Assembly: GCA_036845225.1 (NCBI GenBank)
Contig: DAIUEJ010000028.1
Location: forward strand, 1-38,836
Length of the DNA: 38,836 nucleotides
Source of the DNA: FEN-680 sp036845225
Lineage (GTDB): Bacteria; Actinomycetota; Geothermincolia; Fen-727; Anoxymicrobiaceae
Reading direction: 5' to 3'
Below the pieces are notes generated by a model, which saw only the letters and a list, made by a program, of their open reading frames with translations, did not search any database and was not told where the DNA came from. The translations under genes were made by a program, and so were the position numbers. Shown here in pieces: positions 32,348 through 38,836 of this stretch (its first letter is position 1; every line of letters begins with the position of its first letter).

Positions 32348-32376
32348 GCGCCGGCGGGGACTGACCCCGGTGGCGC
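32348..32376. repeat. hairpin after the acyl-CoA dehydrogenase gene (related to the 3997-4029 element)
   Basis: GCGCCGGCGGGG and CCCCGGTGGCGC pair with one mismatch and one G-U around a 5-base loop; the loop end carries CTGACCCC. The layout AATGC..CC..GG, then CTGACCCC..GTGG.GC is shared with 3997-4029. It starts 12 bp after the stop. Confidence 0.55.
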
Positions 32377-32427
32377 GGTGCTGTGATATTGTAACCAGGG
32401 CTCGGGCAGCGGACTAAGCGAGGTGCG

Positions 32428-33579
32428 ATGGGGATCAGGGAGGACCTTCTCAAGCTGGCGGCGGAGATCGGCCCGCGGGGCGCGTGCACGGCAGCCGAGG
32501 GCAAGGCGGCGCTCTACATCCGCGGACGCTTCGAGGAGCGCGGCCTGACCGCCACCACCCAGGAGTTCCGCACCATCGACACCTACTCGTACCTCTACAT
32601 CATCTACCTCGGGGTCGCTCTGGTCTGCGGGGTGCTGTCGAAGTGGTTCCCTTACTACGTCGCTCCCATCGCGGTGGTGGTCGCGGTGCTGTTCGCGCTG
32701 GACCTCGAGACTTTCCCGCTGGTGTCGCGGGTGCTTCCCCACAAGCTGAGCAGGAACGTCATAGGAGAGGTCTCCTCGGAGGACGGCAAGGTCGGCATGG
32801 TGGTGGTCGCCCATTACGACAGCGCGAAAGCGGCGCTCTCTTTCCACCCCAGCCTGGTGGGCAACTTCCGCCTCTCTTTCTCGATGATGATCGGGTCTAT
32901 CTTCCTGGTCGCGCTCCTCACGGTGTCGAACCTCATCGTGCGGGCCGCGACGGGCGGCGCGAACCTGTGGGTGTGGATCGCCACTCTGGTCGTGTGCGCG
33001 TACATGCTGGTCCCGCTGACCATCATGGTCCAGCGCGAGGCTTCCATGGACTACACACCGGGTGCGAACGACAACGCTTCCGGGGTGGTGGCGATGCTCG
33101 CGCTGATGGACAAGGTGAGCGAGGAAGAGTCCATCCTGCCCGGGGTGATGTTCGTCGCCACCGGAGCGGAGGAGGTCGGTACCGCGGGGATGATGGAGTT
33201 CCTCAAGAAGTACGGCGACCGCGTGCGCGACTCGCTCATCGTGAACCTCGACAATCTGGGCACCGGCCACGTCTGCTACATCGACCGTGAGGGCATGCTG
33301 CTCGGGCACCGCTCGAGCCCCGTGCTGCTCTGGCTCTCCGGGAAGGTCACTGAGAAGAAACGGTTTCCCGTCTGGCGCGCCAGCTACAGGCTGCTCTCGA
33401 CCGATGCCACCCCCGCCCTGGCGCGCGGCTACCAGGCGATGAGCGTGATGGCGTTCGACGACGACGGCGGCCTTCCCAACTGGCACTGGGAGTCCGACAC
33501 CATCGACAAGATCGAGATGGAGAACATCGAGGTCGTGCGCGGGTTCCTCTGGAACCTGGCGCGGCGCATCGAGCCGTGA
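32428..33579 (+). CDS. membrane-embedded M28-family metallopeptidase
   Basis: 383 residues. Zinc-site residues are His129 in AHYDSA, Asp215 in GANDNASG and the Glu pair 248-249 in TGAEEVG, the catalytic base/ligand. A later DNLG and NWHWESDTIDKIE complete the M28 pattern. Two hydrophobic hairpins are inserted (about 53-92 and 150-200), so the peptidase domain is carried on membrane segments, as in Werz/Fxna-like members of the family. It would act on peptides or small conjugates at the membrane. It stands alone, with an 8-base AGGTGCG before the ATG as a weak SD. A terminator-like palindrome begins 6 bp after the stop. Confidence 0.83.
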   Translation: MGIREDLLKLAAEIGPRGACTAAEGKAALYIRGRFEERGLTATTQEFRTIDTYSYLYIIYLGVALVCGVLSKWFPYYVAPIAVVVAVLFALDLETFPLVSRVLPHKLSRNVIGEVSSEDGKVGMVVVAHYDSAKAALSFHPSLVGNFRLSFSMMIGSIFLVALLTVSNLIVRAATGGANLWVWIATLVVCAYMLVPLTIMVQREASMDYTPGANDNASGVVAMLALMDKVSEEESILPGVMFVATGAEEVGTAGMMEFLKKYGDRVRDSLIVNLDNLGTGHVCYIDREGMLLGHRSSPVLLWLSGKVTEKKRFPVWRASYRLLSTDATPALARGYQAMSVMAFDDDGGLPNWHWESDTIDKIEMENIEVVRGFLWNLARRIEP

Positions 33580-33584
33580 TTTCT

Positions 33585-33607
33585 CCCTCTCCCCTTGGGG
33601 GAGAGGG
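33585..33607. repeat. CCCTCTCCCC hairpin after the M28 peptidase gene
   Basis: CCCTCTCCCC (33585-33594), loop TTG, GGGGAGAGGG (33598-33607), then TTGGGGTGAGGGG. This palindrome with its G-rich tail is a known kind of dispersed repeat in many bacterial genomes. Only one copy lies in the window. Confidence 0.6.
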
Positions 33608-33626
33608 TTGGGGTGAGGGGAATGAA

Positions 33627-33651
33627 AAAGAGCCTGGATTCTCATCCAGGC
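33627..33651 (-). terminator. intrinsic terminator of the small gene at 33680
   Basis: GCCTGGAT (33632-33639) and ATCCAGGC (33644-33651) form an 8-bp stem with a 4-base loop. On the minus strand the stem is followed by TCTTTTTC. It lies 28 bp past the stop codon at 33680. Confidence 0.7.
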
Positions 33652-33679
33652 CCTTTAATATTCTGAAGGCAGTTTTAAG

Positions 33680-33748
33680 TCATGCCCGGGACCAGGTTAT
33701 GCAACCCTCGCTGCAATGCGCGCAACGCGGAACCATGTACTTCTTCAA
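33680..33748 (-). CDS. 22-residue Cys-rich peptide gene
   Basis: TTG 33748 opens a 22-codon frame ending TGA at 33680. GGAGGGG lies seven bases upstream at 5-9 spacing, a full promoter lies upstream (33796-33825) and an intrinsic terminator downstream. The peptide has a basic head (KKYMVPR) and CAHCSEGC at residues 9-16, then ITWSRA. The CX2CX3C arrangement could bind a metal such as copper or zinc, given the copper ATPase next to it, or be a peptide substrate for modification. No homologue is recognised. The gene is too short to stand on coding statistics; the transcription signals are the evidence. Confidence 0.55.
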   Translation of the reverse strand: MKKYMVPRCAHCSEGCITWSRA

Positions 33749-33795
33749 CGTGACCCCTCCTTCCATGAATCAGCGTTGGTTTGATTCTTTCACCC

Positions 33796-33825
33796 TAAAT
33801 AGATACTGTCATTGCCAAATGTCAA
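33796..33825 (-). promoter_or_regulatory. promoter of the 22-residue peptide gene
   Basis: On the minus strand, a perfect TTGACA (33820-33825) is followed after 18 bp by TATTTA (33796-33801). Predicted start about 33789, leaving a 5' leader of about 40 bases with the SD in it. Confidence 0.65.
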
Positions 33826-33879
33826 CCTTTAAGAACGCTTTCGATGCCCGCGGACCCTATCCTGCGGCTCCCGGCACAT

Positions 33880-34001
33880 GCGCAAAATGGGGACAGGCAC
33901 CTTTTTCCATGCAAAATAGGGACAGGCACCTTTTTGCATTTCCAGGAGCTTGCCAGGAAAACGGCCATAAATGCAAAAAGGTGCCTGTCCCTATTTTGCA
34001 T
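33880..34001. repeat. 31-bp perfect inverted repeat plus partial third copy, abutting the copA stop
   Basis: Arms 33909-33939 and 33971-34001 are perfect reverse complements over 31 bp. Each runs ATGCAAAA..., then GGGACAGGCACC, then TTTTTGCAT. A third, partial copy (CAAAATGGGGACAGGCACC and CTTTTT) lies at 33882-33906. The spacer is 31 bp. The right arm ends one base before the stop codon of copA. As RNA it forms a long stem directly after that gene, so it should end or stabilise the transcript. Core GTGCCTGTCCC resembles the GTGCCTGACCCC family. Confidence 0.85.
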
Positions 34002-36737
34002 TTAGAGTTTGGCGCGGCGCAGCCGCAGAGAGTTCGTCACGACCGAGACGGACGAGAACGCCATCGCCGCCGCCGCGTATATAGGGTTCAGCAGTCCGAA
34101 CGCGGCAATCGGTATGCCGCAGGAGTTATAGAAGAACGAGAAGAACAGGTTCTCCTTGATTATCGAGAACGTCTTACGGGAGAGCTTGATGGCGTCGACC
34201 ACCGCGCGCAGGTCGTCCCTGATGAGAGTTATATCCGAGGCTTCGATGGCGATGTCGGTGCCCGCCCCGATGGCGATGCCGAGGTTGGCCTGCACGAGGG
34301 CCGGAGCGTCGTTGATGCCGTCTCCCACCATCGCGACCACTCTGCCCTCGTCCTGCAGGCGAGAGACCTGGGCGGCCTTGTCGCCCGGGAGCACCTCCGC
34401 GAGCACGTGGTCGATCCCGGCCTGTTCGGCGATGGCCTTCGCGGTGCGCTCGTTATCGCCGGTGATCATGTAGACTTCCATCCCCATGCCGTGAAGGGAC
34501 TCGATAGCCTCGCGCGCGCTGTCTTTGATGGTGTCGGCCAGCGCGATGACCCCTGCCGGCTTACCGTCCACCGCCAGCACCATGCTGGTCTTGCCCTGGC
34601 TCGCGAGGGTCTCCGCCTTGCTCCCGAACGAGCCGCCCTTCATCCCCAGTTCTCCGATGAAGCCCGGGTTTCCGAGCGCCAGTTTCACGCCGTCGACGGT
34701 TGCCAGGATGCCCTTGCCCGGGACGGCCTCGAACTTGCTCGGCCGGATTGCCGCCAGGCCGCGCGACGCTGCTTCCGACCTGACCGCGACCGCGAGGGGG
34801 TGTTCCGAGTCCATCTCCGCGGACGCCGCGAGCCTCAGCACCTCGTCCTCGCTCCGCGAGTCGAGCGCGACCACGTCCGTCACGGACGGTGACCCCACGG
34901 TCAGCGTCCCCGTCTTGTCGAAGACGATCGTGTCAACGAGCCGCGCGGTCTCGAGGACCTCGCCCCCCCTGATGAGCACGCCCAGTTCGGCCCCGCGCCC
35001 CGTGCCAACCATGATAGCGGTCGGGGTCGCGAGCCCGAGAGCGCACGGGCAGGCGATGATGAGGACTGCCACAAACGCCAGCAGCGCATGGGTCACCTTA
35101 GGCGACGAGCCGAATATCAACCACATCAAGAGCGTCAAGACCGCGATGGACATGACGACAGGCACGAAAATGCTCGACACCCTGTCCGCCAGCCTCTGGA
35201 TAGGCGCCTTCTTGCCCTGTGCCTCTTCGACCAGGCTGACGATCTGCGCGAGCATGGTGTCACGCCCGACGCGCGTCGCCCGGAACCGGAAGGCACCCGT
35301 AAGGTTGATTGTGGAACCGACGACCTGGTCGCCGGGAGCTTTGTCCACGGGCAGGCTCTCCCCGGAGATCATGGACTCGTTCACGGCGGACGTGCCTTCC
35401 AGCACCTCGCCGTCTACAGGGATGGTCTCGCCTGGCCGCACAGCCAGCACGTCGCCGGCCTCCACTGCTTCGAGCGGCACGTCTATTTCTATACCGTCAC
35501 GGATCACATGGGCGGTGCGCGCCTGCAATCCCAGGAGCTTTGCGATAGCGCCGGACGCCCGGCCCTTGGCCCTGGCCTCCAGCAGGCGGCCGAGCAGGAT
35601 GAGAGCGATGATCATGGCGGCCGAGTCGTAGTAGACCGCGGGCATGTCGCCGAGCGCGCCGTGCCAGATGCTCATCGGGGCGATGGTCACGACGGCGCTG
35701 TATAGGAACGCGGAAAGCGTGCCCACCGCGATGAGGGTGTTCATGTCGGCGGTCTTGTGCTTCGCCGCGGCCCAGGCGCCCTTGTAGAACGGCCACCCGG
35801 AATAGACGATAACCGGCAGGGTCAGCACCAGCAGCATGTAGAACCGCGTGGTCATATCGATGGACCTGATGCCCGGGAGCTTCTCGCCCATGCTCAGGAA
35901 CGCGATTATCACACTCAGGAAAGCCGCAGTCAGGAACCTCGCGAGCAGGTCGGTGACATACCTGTGCTGCGCCTGCAGTTGCGCGTCGCGGACGTCCTCG
36001 CCTTCCCTGACCTCTATGACCTTGTAGTCGCCCGCCTCGGAGACTGCTTGCACGAAATCGGCCACGCTCGCCTGTGACGAGTCATAAGCGATCTGCGCGG
36101 TCTCGTTCGCGAAGTTTACGTTGGCCTCGATGGTCCCCGGCACGGCCCGCAGCGCCTTCTCGACTTTCTGCACGCAGGACGCGCAGCTCATTCCCTCGAT
36201 GGGCAGCATCACCCGGGAGACGTGGGGCTCATAGCCGAGCGACTTGATCTCATCGATGAAGTCCGCCGGGCTCACGTGGCCGGGGTCGTAGGCCACCTCG
36301 GCGGTCTCGCTCGCGAAGTTCACCGTCGCGGACTCCACGCCAGCCAGCCCCGAGAGCCCTTTCTCGACCTTGTCCACGCAGGACGCGCAGGACATCCCGG
36401 TGATCGGGATGCGCACCCTCGCGGTCTTCTCGCCGGGACTTGCCGCCTCTTCGGCCTTCGAAGCCGCCTCCGCGTCCTCGGCGCTCGTGGGAATGGCGCC
36501 CGACCCCAGCAACGCTTCCATCACCGCCGTGCGCTGGCGCGCGAAGCCGCGAAAGACCTGGTCACCCACCACGATGGTCGGGGTGATCGAGCTTCCGCGC
36601 TCGTCCAGGAGCTCGCGAGCGACCTCCTCCTCGGAGACATCACGGGCCTCGTAGGCAACCCCGAGCATCTCGAGCTGGCGCTTCGCCTCGGCGCAGTCCG
36701 AGCAGGTCGGGGAGAAATATATGACTACCTTTGGCAT
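34002..36737 (-). CDS. copA: copper-exporting P1B-type ATPase with N-terminal glutaredoxin-like domain and two HMA domains
   Basis: 911 residues from ATG 36737. Order: glutaredoxin/mycoredoxin-like domain (about 1-80; CSDC at 12-15, cis-Pro loop TPTIVVGDQVF), an acidic linker, HMA domain 1 (GMSCASC, Cys117/120), HMA domain 2 (Cys185/188). The P-type ATPase core follows with ACPCALG in the metal-binding helix, DKTGT and GDGINDAP. CPC with two HMA domains points to Cu(I) export. The fused thioredoxin-fold domain is unusual. The start was chosen by AGGCAGG upstream; ATG 36758 and TTG 36779 are in-frame alternatives. A YHS-domain gene is divergent. Confidence 0.93.
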   Translation of the reverse strand: MPKVVIYFSPTCSDCAEAKRQLEMLGVAYEARDVSEEEVARELLDERGSSITPTIVVGDQVFRGFARQRTAVMEALLGSGAIPTSAEDAEAASKAEEAASPGEKTARVRIPITGMSCASCVDKVEKGLSGLAGVESATVNFASETAEVAYDPGHVSPADFIDEIKSLGYEPHVSRVMLPIEGMSCASCVQKVEKALRAVPGTIEANVNFANETAQIAYDSSQASVADFVQAVSEAGDYKVIEVREGEDVRDAQLQAQHRYVTDLLARFLTAAFLSVIIAFLSMGEKLPGIRSIDMTTRFYMLLVLTLPVIVYSGWPFYKGAWAAAKHKTADMNTLIAVGTLSAFLYSAVVTIAPMSIWHGALGDMPAVYYDSAAMIIALILLGRLLEARAKGRASGAIAKLLGLQARTAHVIRDGIEIDVPLEAVEAGDVLAVRPGETIPVDGEVLEGTSAVNESMISGESLPVDKAPGDQVVGSTINLTGAFRFRATRVGRDTMLAQIVSLVEEAQGKKAPIQRLADRVSSIFVPVVMSIAVLTLLMWLIFGSSPKVTHALLAFVAVLIIACPCALGLATPTAIMVGTGRGAELGVLIRGGEVLETARLVDTIVFDKTGTLTVGSPSVTDVVALDSRSEDEVLRLAASAEMDSEHPLAVAVRSEAASRGLAAIRPSKFEAVPGKGILATVDGVKLALGNPGFIGELGMKGGSFGSKAETLASQGKTSMVLAVDGKPAGVIALADTIKDSAREAIESLHGMGMEVYMITGDNERTAKAIAEQAGIDHVLAEVLPGDKAAQVSRLQDEGRVVAMVGDGINDAPALVQANLGIAIGAGTDIAIEASDITLIRDDLRAVVDAIKLSRKTFSIIKENLFFSFFYNSCGIPIAAFGLLNPIYAAAAMAFSSVSVVTNSLRLRRAKL

Positions 36738-36793
36738 GTCCTGCCTGCTTTCTTCCATGGCCCAATGATAGGACTTCAAGCAAGAATGCGGAA

Positions 36794-36807
36794 ATGACGA
36801 TTGTCAT
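36794..36807. promoter_or_regulatory. candidate operator between copA and the YHS gene
   Basis: ATGAC-GATT-GTCAT, a perfect 5-bp inverted repeat with a 4-base centre, lies in the 126-bp divergent region. It could bind a dimeric metal-responsive repressor and control both genes. It does not fit the known CsoR or CueR boxes. Confidence 0.3.
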
Positions 36808-36863
36808 GTGGAGAAGCGGGCTTCCGGGCTCTTGGAACAGGAGCAAAGCGAGAGGGGAGCACA

Positions 36864-37055
36864 ATGGCGGTTGACCCTGTTTGCGGCATGGACGTGGAGC
36901 CGGACAAAGCGGCGGCTACGAGCGAGTACAAAGGCAAGACCTACTACTTCTGCGCCGAGATGTGCAAGAAGAAATTCGACGACGACCCGGGCAAGTACCT
37001 GTCGAAGTCCGAGCCGAAGAAGGCAGGCCTCTGGTCGCGCATGTTCAAGGGCTGA
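36864..37055 (+). CDS. YHS domain protein
   Basis: 63 residues. DPVCGMDV at residues 4-11 and YKGKTYYFCAEMCKKKFDDDP (about 23-43) are the YHS-domain pattern found near heavy-metal ATPases. The three Cys (C7, C31, C35) suggest a metal-binding role. Placement divergent from copA fits a copper handling function. GAGGGGAG lies before the ATG. The C-terminus is a short basic tail (KKAGLWSRMFKG). Confidence 0.85.
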   Translation: MAVDPVCGMDVEPDKAAATSEYKGKTYYFCAEMCKKKFDDDPGKYLSKSEPKKAGLWSRMFKG

Positions 37056-37142
37056 CAGCCGAAAGAATAGGCGCCGGTCGGCGCAAAGAACCTCATCCCG
37101 ACGGATAAGCAGCAGACGCCCGAGCACTCTGGAGGTCGGGGC

Positions 37143-37475
37143 ATGAAGCGAATCGGAGCGGTCGCGTGTATATGCGTCCTGGTCCTGGTCGGGTTCCTCT
37201 GTGCCGGTTGCGGCAGCAACCAGGCGAAGACCGCCGCGACCACCCCGGACATCTCCTTCAAGTTCTCGATGCCGCGAGTGACGGTGCCTCAAGCGGCCCC
37301 GGCCGCGACGACCGATCGATCCTCCAGCGAATCTTCGTCAAGCGAAAGCGAGACCGGATCCACGACTGCTCAGCCTTCCCACGTCCTGCCGCCCGAGGTG
37401 ACAGCTCCCACAGCCGCGGCTTCGTCACCCTCCCCGGCGAGCGAGCCCGTGACGCCCGAGCCCTGCCCGTCGTGA
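37143..37475 (+). CDS. lipoprotein with Ser/Thr/Pro-rich low-complexity tail
   Basis: 110 residues. A signal with lipobox LCAGC (Cys23) anchors it to the membrane outer face. The rest is low complexity: a short segment (about 25-50) then Ser/Glu-rich (SSSESSSSESETGS) and Pro/Ala/Thr-rich repeats to a C-terminal EPCPS with one Cys. No domain recognised. GGAGG lies seven bases before the ATG. First of four neighbouring exported low-complexity proteins, 88 bp after the YHS gene. Confidence 0.65.
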   Translation: MKRIGAVACICVLVLVGFLCAGCGSNQAKTAATTPDISFKFSMPRVTVPQAAPAATTDRSSSESSSSESETGSTTAQPSHVLPPEVTAPTAAASSPSPASEPVTPEPCPS

Positions 37476-37571
37476 ACGACTCCCTCCGGCCCGTGAGGCC
37501 GCGTGTAACATTTCCTCCGCAACTCCCATAAAGGATCAAAAGCATCCGGTTCCGAGTGGGAGGTACCCTCT

Positions 37572-37937
37572 ATGTCCAGGCGCACGCTCGCCATCGTCCT
37601 CATCACTGCTCTTGCCCTCGTAGTCGTCGCCGCGGGGTGCGGAGCAGCAGTAAGCGAGAAAAAAGTCGTAAAGGAAGCGAATAAGACCGTCGAGCCCTCC
37701 ACCCAGCCGGCTTCAGCCCCGCAGGCGCCGCCTTCACAGCCCACGGCGCAACCGGAGCCCGTTCAGTCGCCCGCGCCCCAGCAGTCAGCCGAGCCGACGC
37801 CGGCTCCTGCACCTGCCCCGACACCGGCGCCTGCTCAGGTGGAGCCCACTCCTGCGCCTGCTCCAGCTCCGGCCCCGGCGCCCGCGCCGACCCCGACACC
37901 CACAGATACCAACACCGGCGCGACTCCGCCGAAGTAA
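37572..37937 (+). CDS. lipoprotein with Pro/Ala-rich tail
   Basis: 121 residues. Lipobox VAAGC (Cys23), a short charged segment (SEKKVVKEANK), then a Pro/Ala/Thr tail with PAPAPAP runs (about 75-110) and a C-terminal TDTNTGATPPK. GGGAGG before the ATG. The last 11 residues are nearly identical to the end of the next protein (TDTTTGATPPK), so the genes are related by duplication. A rigid extended tail would reach through or along the cell wall. Confidence 0.65.
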   Translation: MSRRTLAIVLITALALVVVAAGCGAAVSEKKVVKEANKTVEPSTQPASAPQAPPSQPTAQPEPVQSPAPQQSAEPTPAPAPAPTPAPAQVEPTPAPAPAPAPAPAPTPTPTDTNTGATPPK

Positions 37938-37949
37938 AGGAGGCACGAG

Positions 37950-38372
37950 ATGAAGCATCTGAGAGGGTTCCAGATCGTAGTGGCGGTAGTGCTACTCGTC
38001 CTCGCTTGTATTTCTCTTTTCTTCTTCCACAACGGCAAGTCGCACATGTCCGCGCAGGTGACCAGGAAGACCACAACGACAAAGAAAGCCGAAACCACGG
38101 CGCCCGCGGCCCAGGCGCCGGCAACGCAGCCTGCTGCTCCCGCCGCTGTGCCCGCGGCACAACCTGCTGCTGCCCAGCCGGCCGCACAGCCCAAGGCGGC
38201 AGCCGCTGCGGCGCCCGCTCCCACGCCCGCCGCGGCTCCGGCTCCGGCGCCCGCGCCAGCAGCAGCCCCGGCTCCCACACCGGCCCCGGCTCCTGCGCCC
38301 GCTCCCGCCCCGGCGCCAGCGCCGGCTCCGACACCGACCGATACGACCACGGGAGCGACACCGCCGAAGTGA
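37950..38372 (+). CDS. membrane-anchored Pro/Ala-rich protein
   Basis: 140 residues. One N-terminal helix (about 8-26, IVVAVVLLVLACISLFFF) anchors a tail outside. The tail is Thr/Lys-rich (about 38-48) and then almost entirely Ala and Pro, ending TDTTTGATPPK as in the preceding lipoprotein. Twelve base pairs after that gene, with AAAGGAGG before the ATG, so co-transcribed. Codon use in the tail is varied (gct, gcc, gcg, cct, ccg), so the repeat is kept at protein level and not only as DNA. Confidence 0.65.
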   Translation: MKHLRGFQIVVAVVLLVLACISLFFFHNGKSHMSAQVTRKTTTTKKAETTAPAAQAPATQPAAPAAVPAAQPAAAQPAAQPKAAAAAAPAPTPAAAPAPAPAPAAAPAPTPAPAPAPAPAPAPAPAPTPTDTTTGATPPK

Positions 38373-38392
38373 GGAAAGTCAGGGGGTAGGAA

Positions 38393-38836
38393 ATGAAGTA
38401 CAGGCGAATGGCGGCTATGTTGCTCGTGATCGCACTGGTGTCGCTCGCCTACGTCTCGATGGAGTTCGTGAACAAAACCGTCCCTGGACAGGGGACCGCG
38501 AGTTCCGACGCGACCACGAGCGCGACGACAGAGGCGGGCAACGACGCGCAGGGGACCGCCCCTGCTGGCGACGCGGTGACCTCAGCGACGCCAAATGGCG
38601 GAACAGCGGCACCCGGCGCCGCGCCGGCCGCCGACGCGGTCACCAGCGCGACCACCACATCTTCTTCGAGTCAGACCACCGGAGCGCCCGGTTCGCCTGA
38701 CACCACGACATCGGCGACACCATCAGCCCCGGCTTCCGCACAGCCGACGCCTGCCCCAGACGCGACCACCGGGCCGACCCCGGCGCCGAACCCCACGCCT
38801 TCGCCGTCACCGAGTCCCACCCCTGCGCCGCCGGAC
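38393..38836 (+). CDS. membrane-anchored Thr/Pro/Ala-rich protein, cut by window end
   Basis: At least 148 residues; the frame is open to the last base. N-terminal helix (about 8-24, MLLVIALVSLAYVSMEF) then a Ser/Thr/Ala/Gly-rich tail with an imperfect repeat of DAVTSAT/DATTSAT, turning to TPAPNPTPSPSPSP toward the end. A DATTGPTP stretch resembles the TTGATPPK end of the two preceding proteins. AGGGGG lies seven to eight bases before the ATG and the gap to the preceding gene is 20 bp, so it continues the same operon. Confidence 0.65.
   Translation, partial: MKYRRMAAMLLVIALVSLAYVSMEFVNKTVPGQGTASSDATTSATTEAGNDAQGTAPAGDAVTSATPNGGTAAPGAAPAADAVTSATTTSSSSQTTGAPGSPDTTTSATPSAPASAQPTPAPDATTGPTPAPNPTPSPSPSPTPAPPD

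Noticed and set aside
33880..34001. CRISPR-like repeat/spacer pattern
   Set aside because: Copies are in opposite orientation with one spacer-like gap and no further repeats or cas genes.
37700..38372. Possible DNA minisatellite in the Pro/Ala-rich tails
   Set aside because: Codons for Ala and Pro vary from unit to unit (gct, gcc, gcg, gca; cct, ccc, ccg), so there is no exact DNA repeat unit; it is protein-level low complexity.

Overview
The window is GC-rich and, by gene content, comes from an actinobacterium. Two arrangements support this: fhaA-fhaB-pstP-rodA-pbpA (22853-28142) and a DUF6049-family protein followed by murJ (21741-17919). Both are conserved neighbourhoods in Actinobacteriota. 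The usual pknA/pknB kinases do not follow pbpA. Together with SCP2, rubredoxin, iron-sulfur flavoprotein and acyl-CoA dehydrogenase genes, this points to an uncultivated, possibly deep-branching lineage. That placement is inference.

Layout. 1-53: 5' part of a minus-strand tRNA-Pro(CGG) cut by the window edge, with its promoter. 170-652: small membrane-anchored unknown. 681-3810 (minus): envelope operon of a small membrane protein, a SAM methyltransferase and a membrane sulfatase/phosphotransferase-like enzyme. 4044-7173 (minus): FAD oxidase (frameshifted), CCG-type Fe-S protein and SCP2 protein. 7359-14976: a lipid/redox district with an alpha/beta hydrolase, a zinc-ribbon sensor-like protein, a radical SAM enzyme, two paralogous FAD oxidoreductases (one frameshifted) flanking a rubredoxin and an iron-sulfur flavoprotein, and a CrtC/AttH-like protein. 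15070-17881: D-cysteine desulfhydrase-like enzyme, DUF2085 membrane protein and two small unknowns. 17919-28142: cell-wall and cell-division block. 28272-33579: two alpha/beta hydrolases, an acyl-CoA dehydrogenase and a membrane M28 peptidase. 33680-36737 (minus): copper ATPase with a fused glutaredoxin domain, followed by a very small Cys-rich gene. 36864-38836: YHS protein and four exported Pro/Ala/Thr-rich low-complexity proteins, the last cut by the window end.

Points of most interest. (1) pstP carries a C-terminal extracellular PASTA domain, normally found on the missing kinase PknB. (2) Several genes whose homologous N-terminus is clear have no ATG/GTG/TTG there; near-cognate codons (ACG, CTG, ATT) sit behind Shine-Dalgarno sequences. 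(3) A complete tiny transcription unit (promoter, SD, 22-codon Cys-rich reading frame, terminator) lies at 33627-33825. (4) Two FAD paralogues flank a rubredoxin and a [4Fe-4S] flavoprotein, forming an unrecognised redox module. (5) A family of palindromic elements built round GTGCCTGACCCC/GTGCCTGTCCC sits mainly just downstream of genes. (6) Two FAD genes each carry one apparent single-base deletion, either decay or assembly error.

All calls come from reading the sequence by eye; no database search was run.
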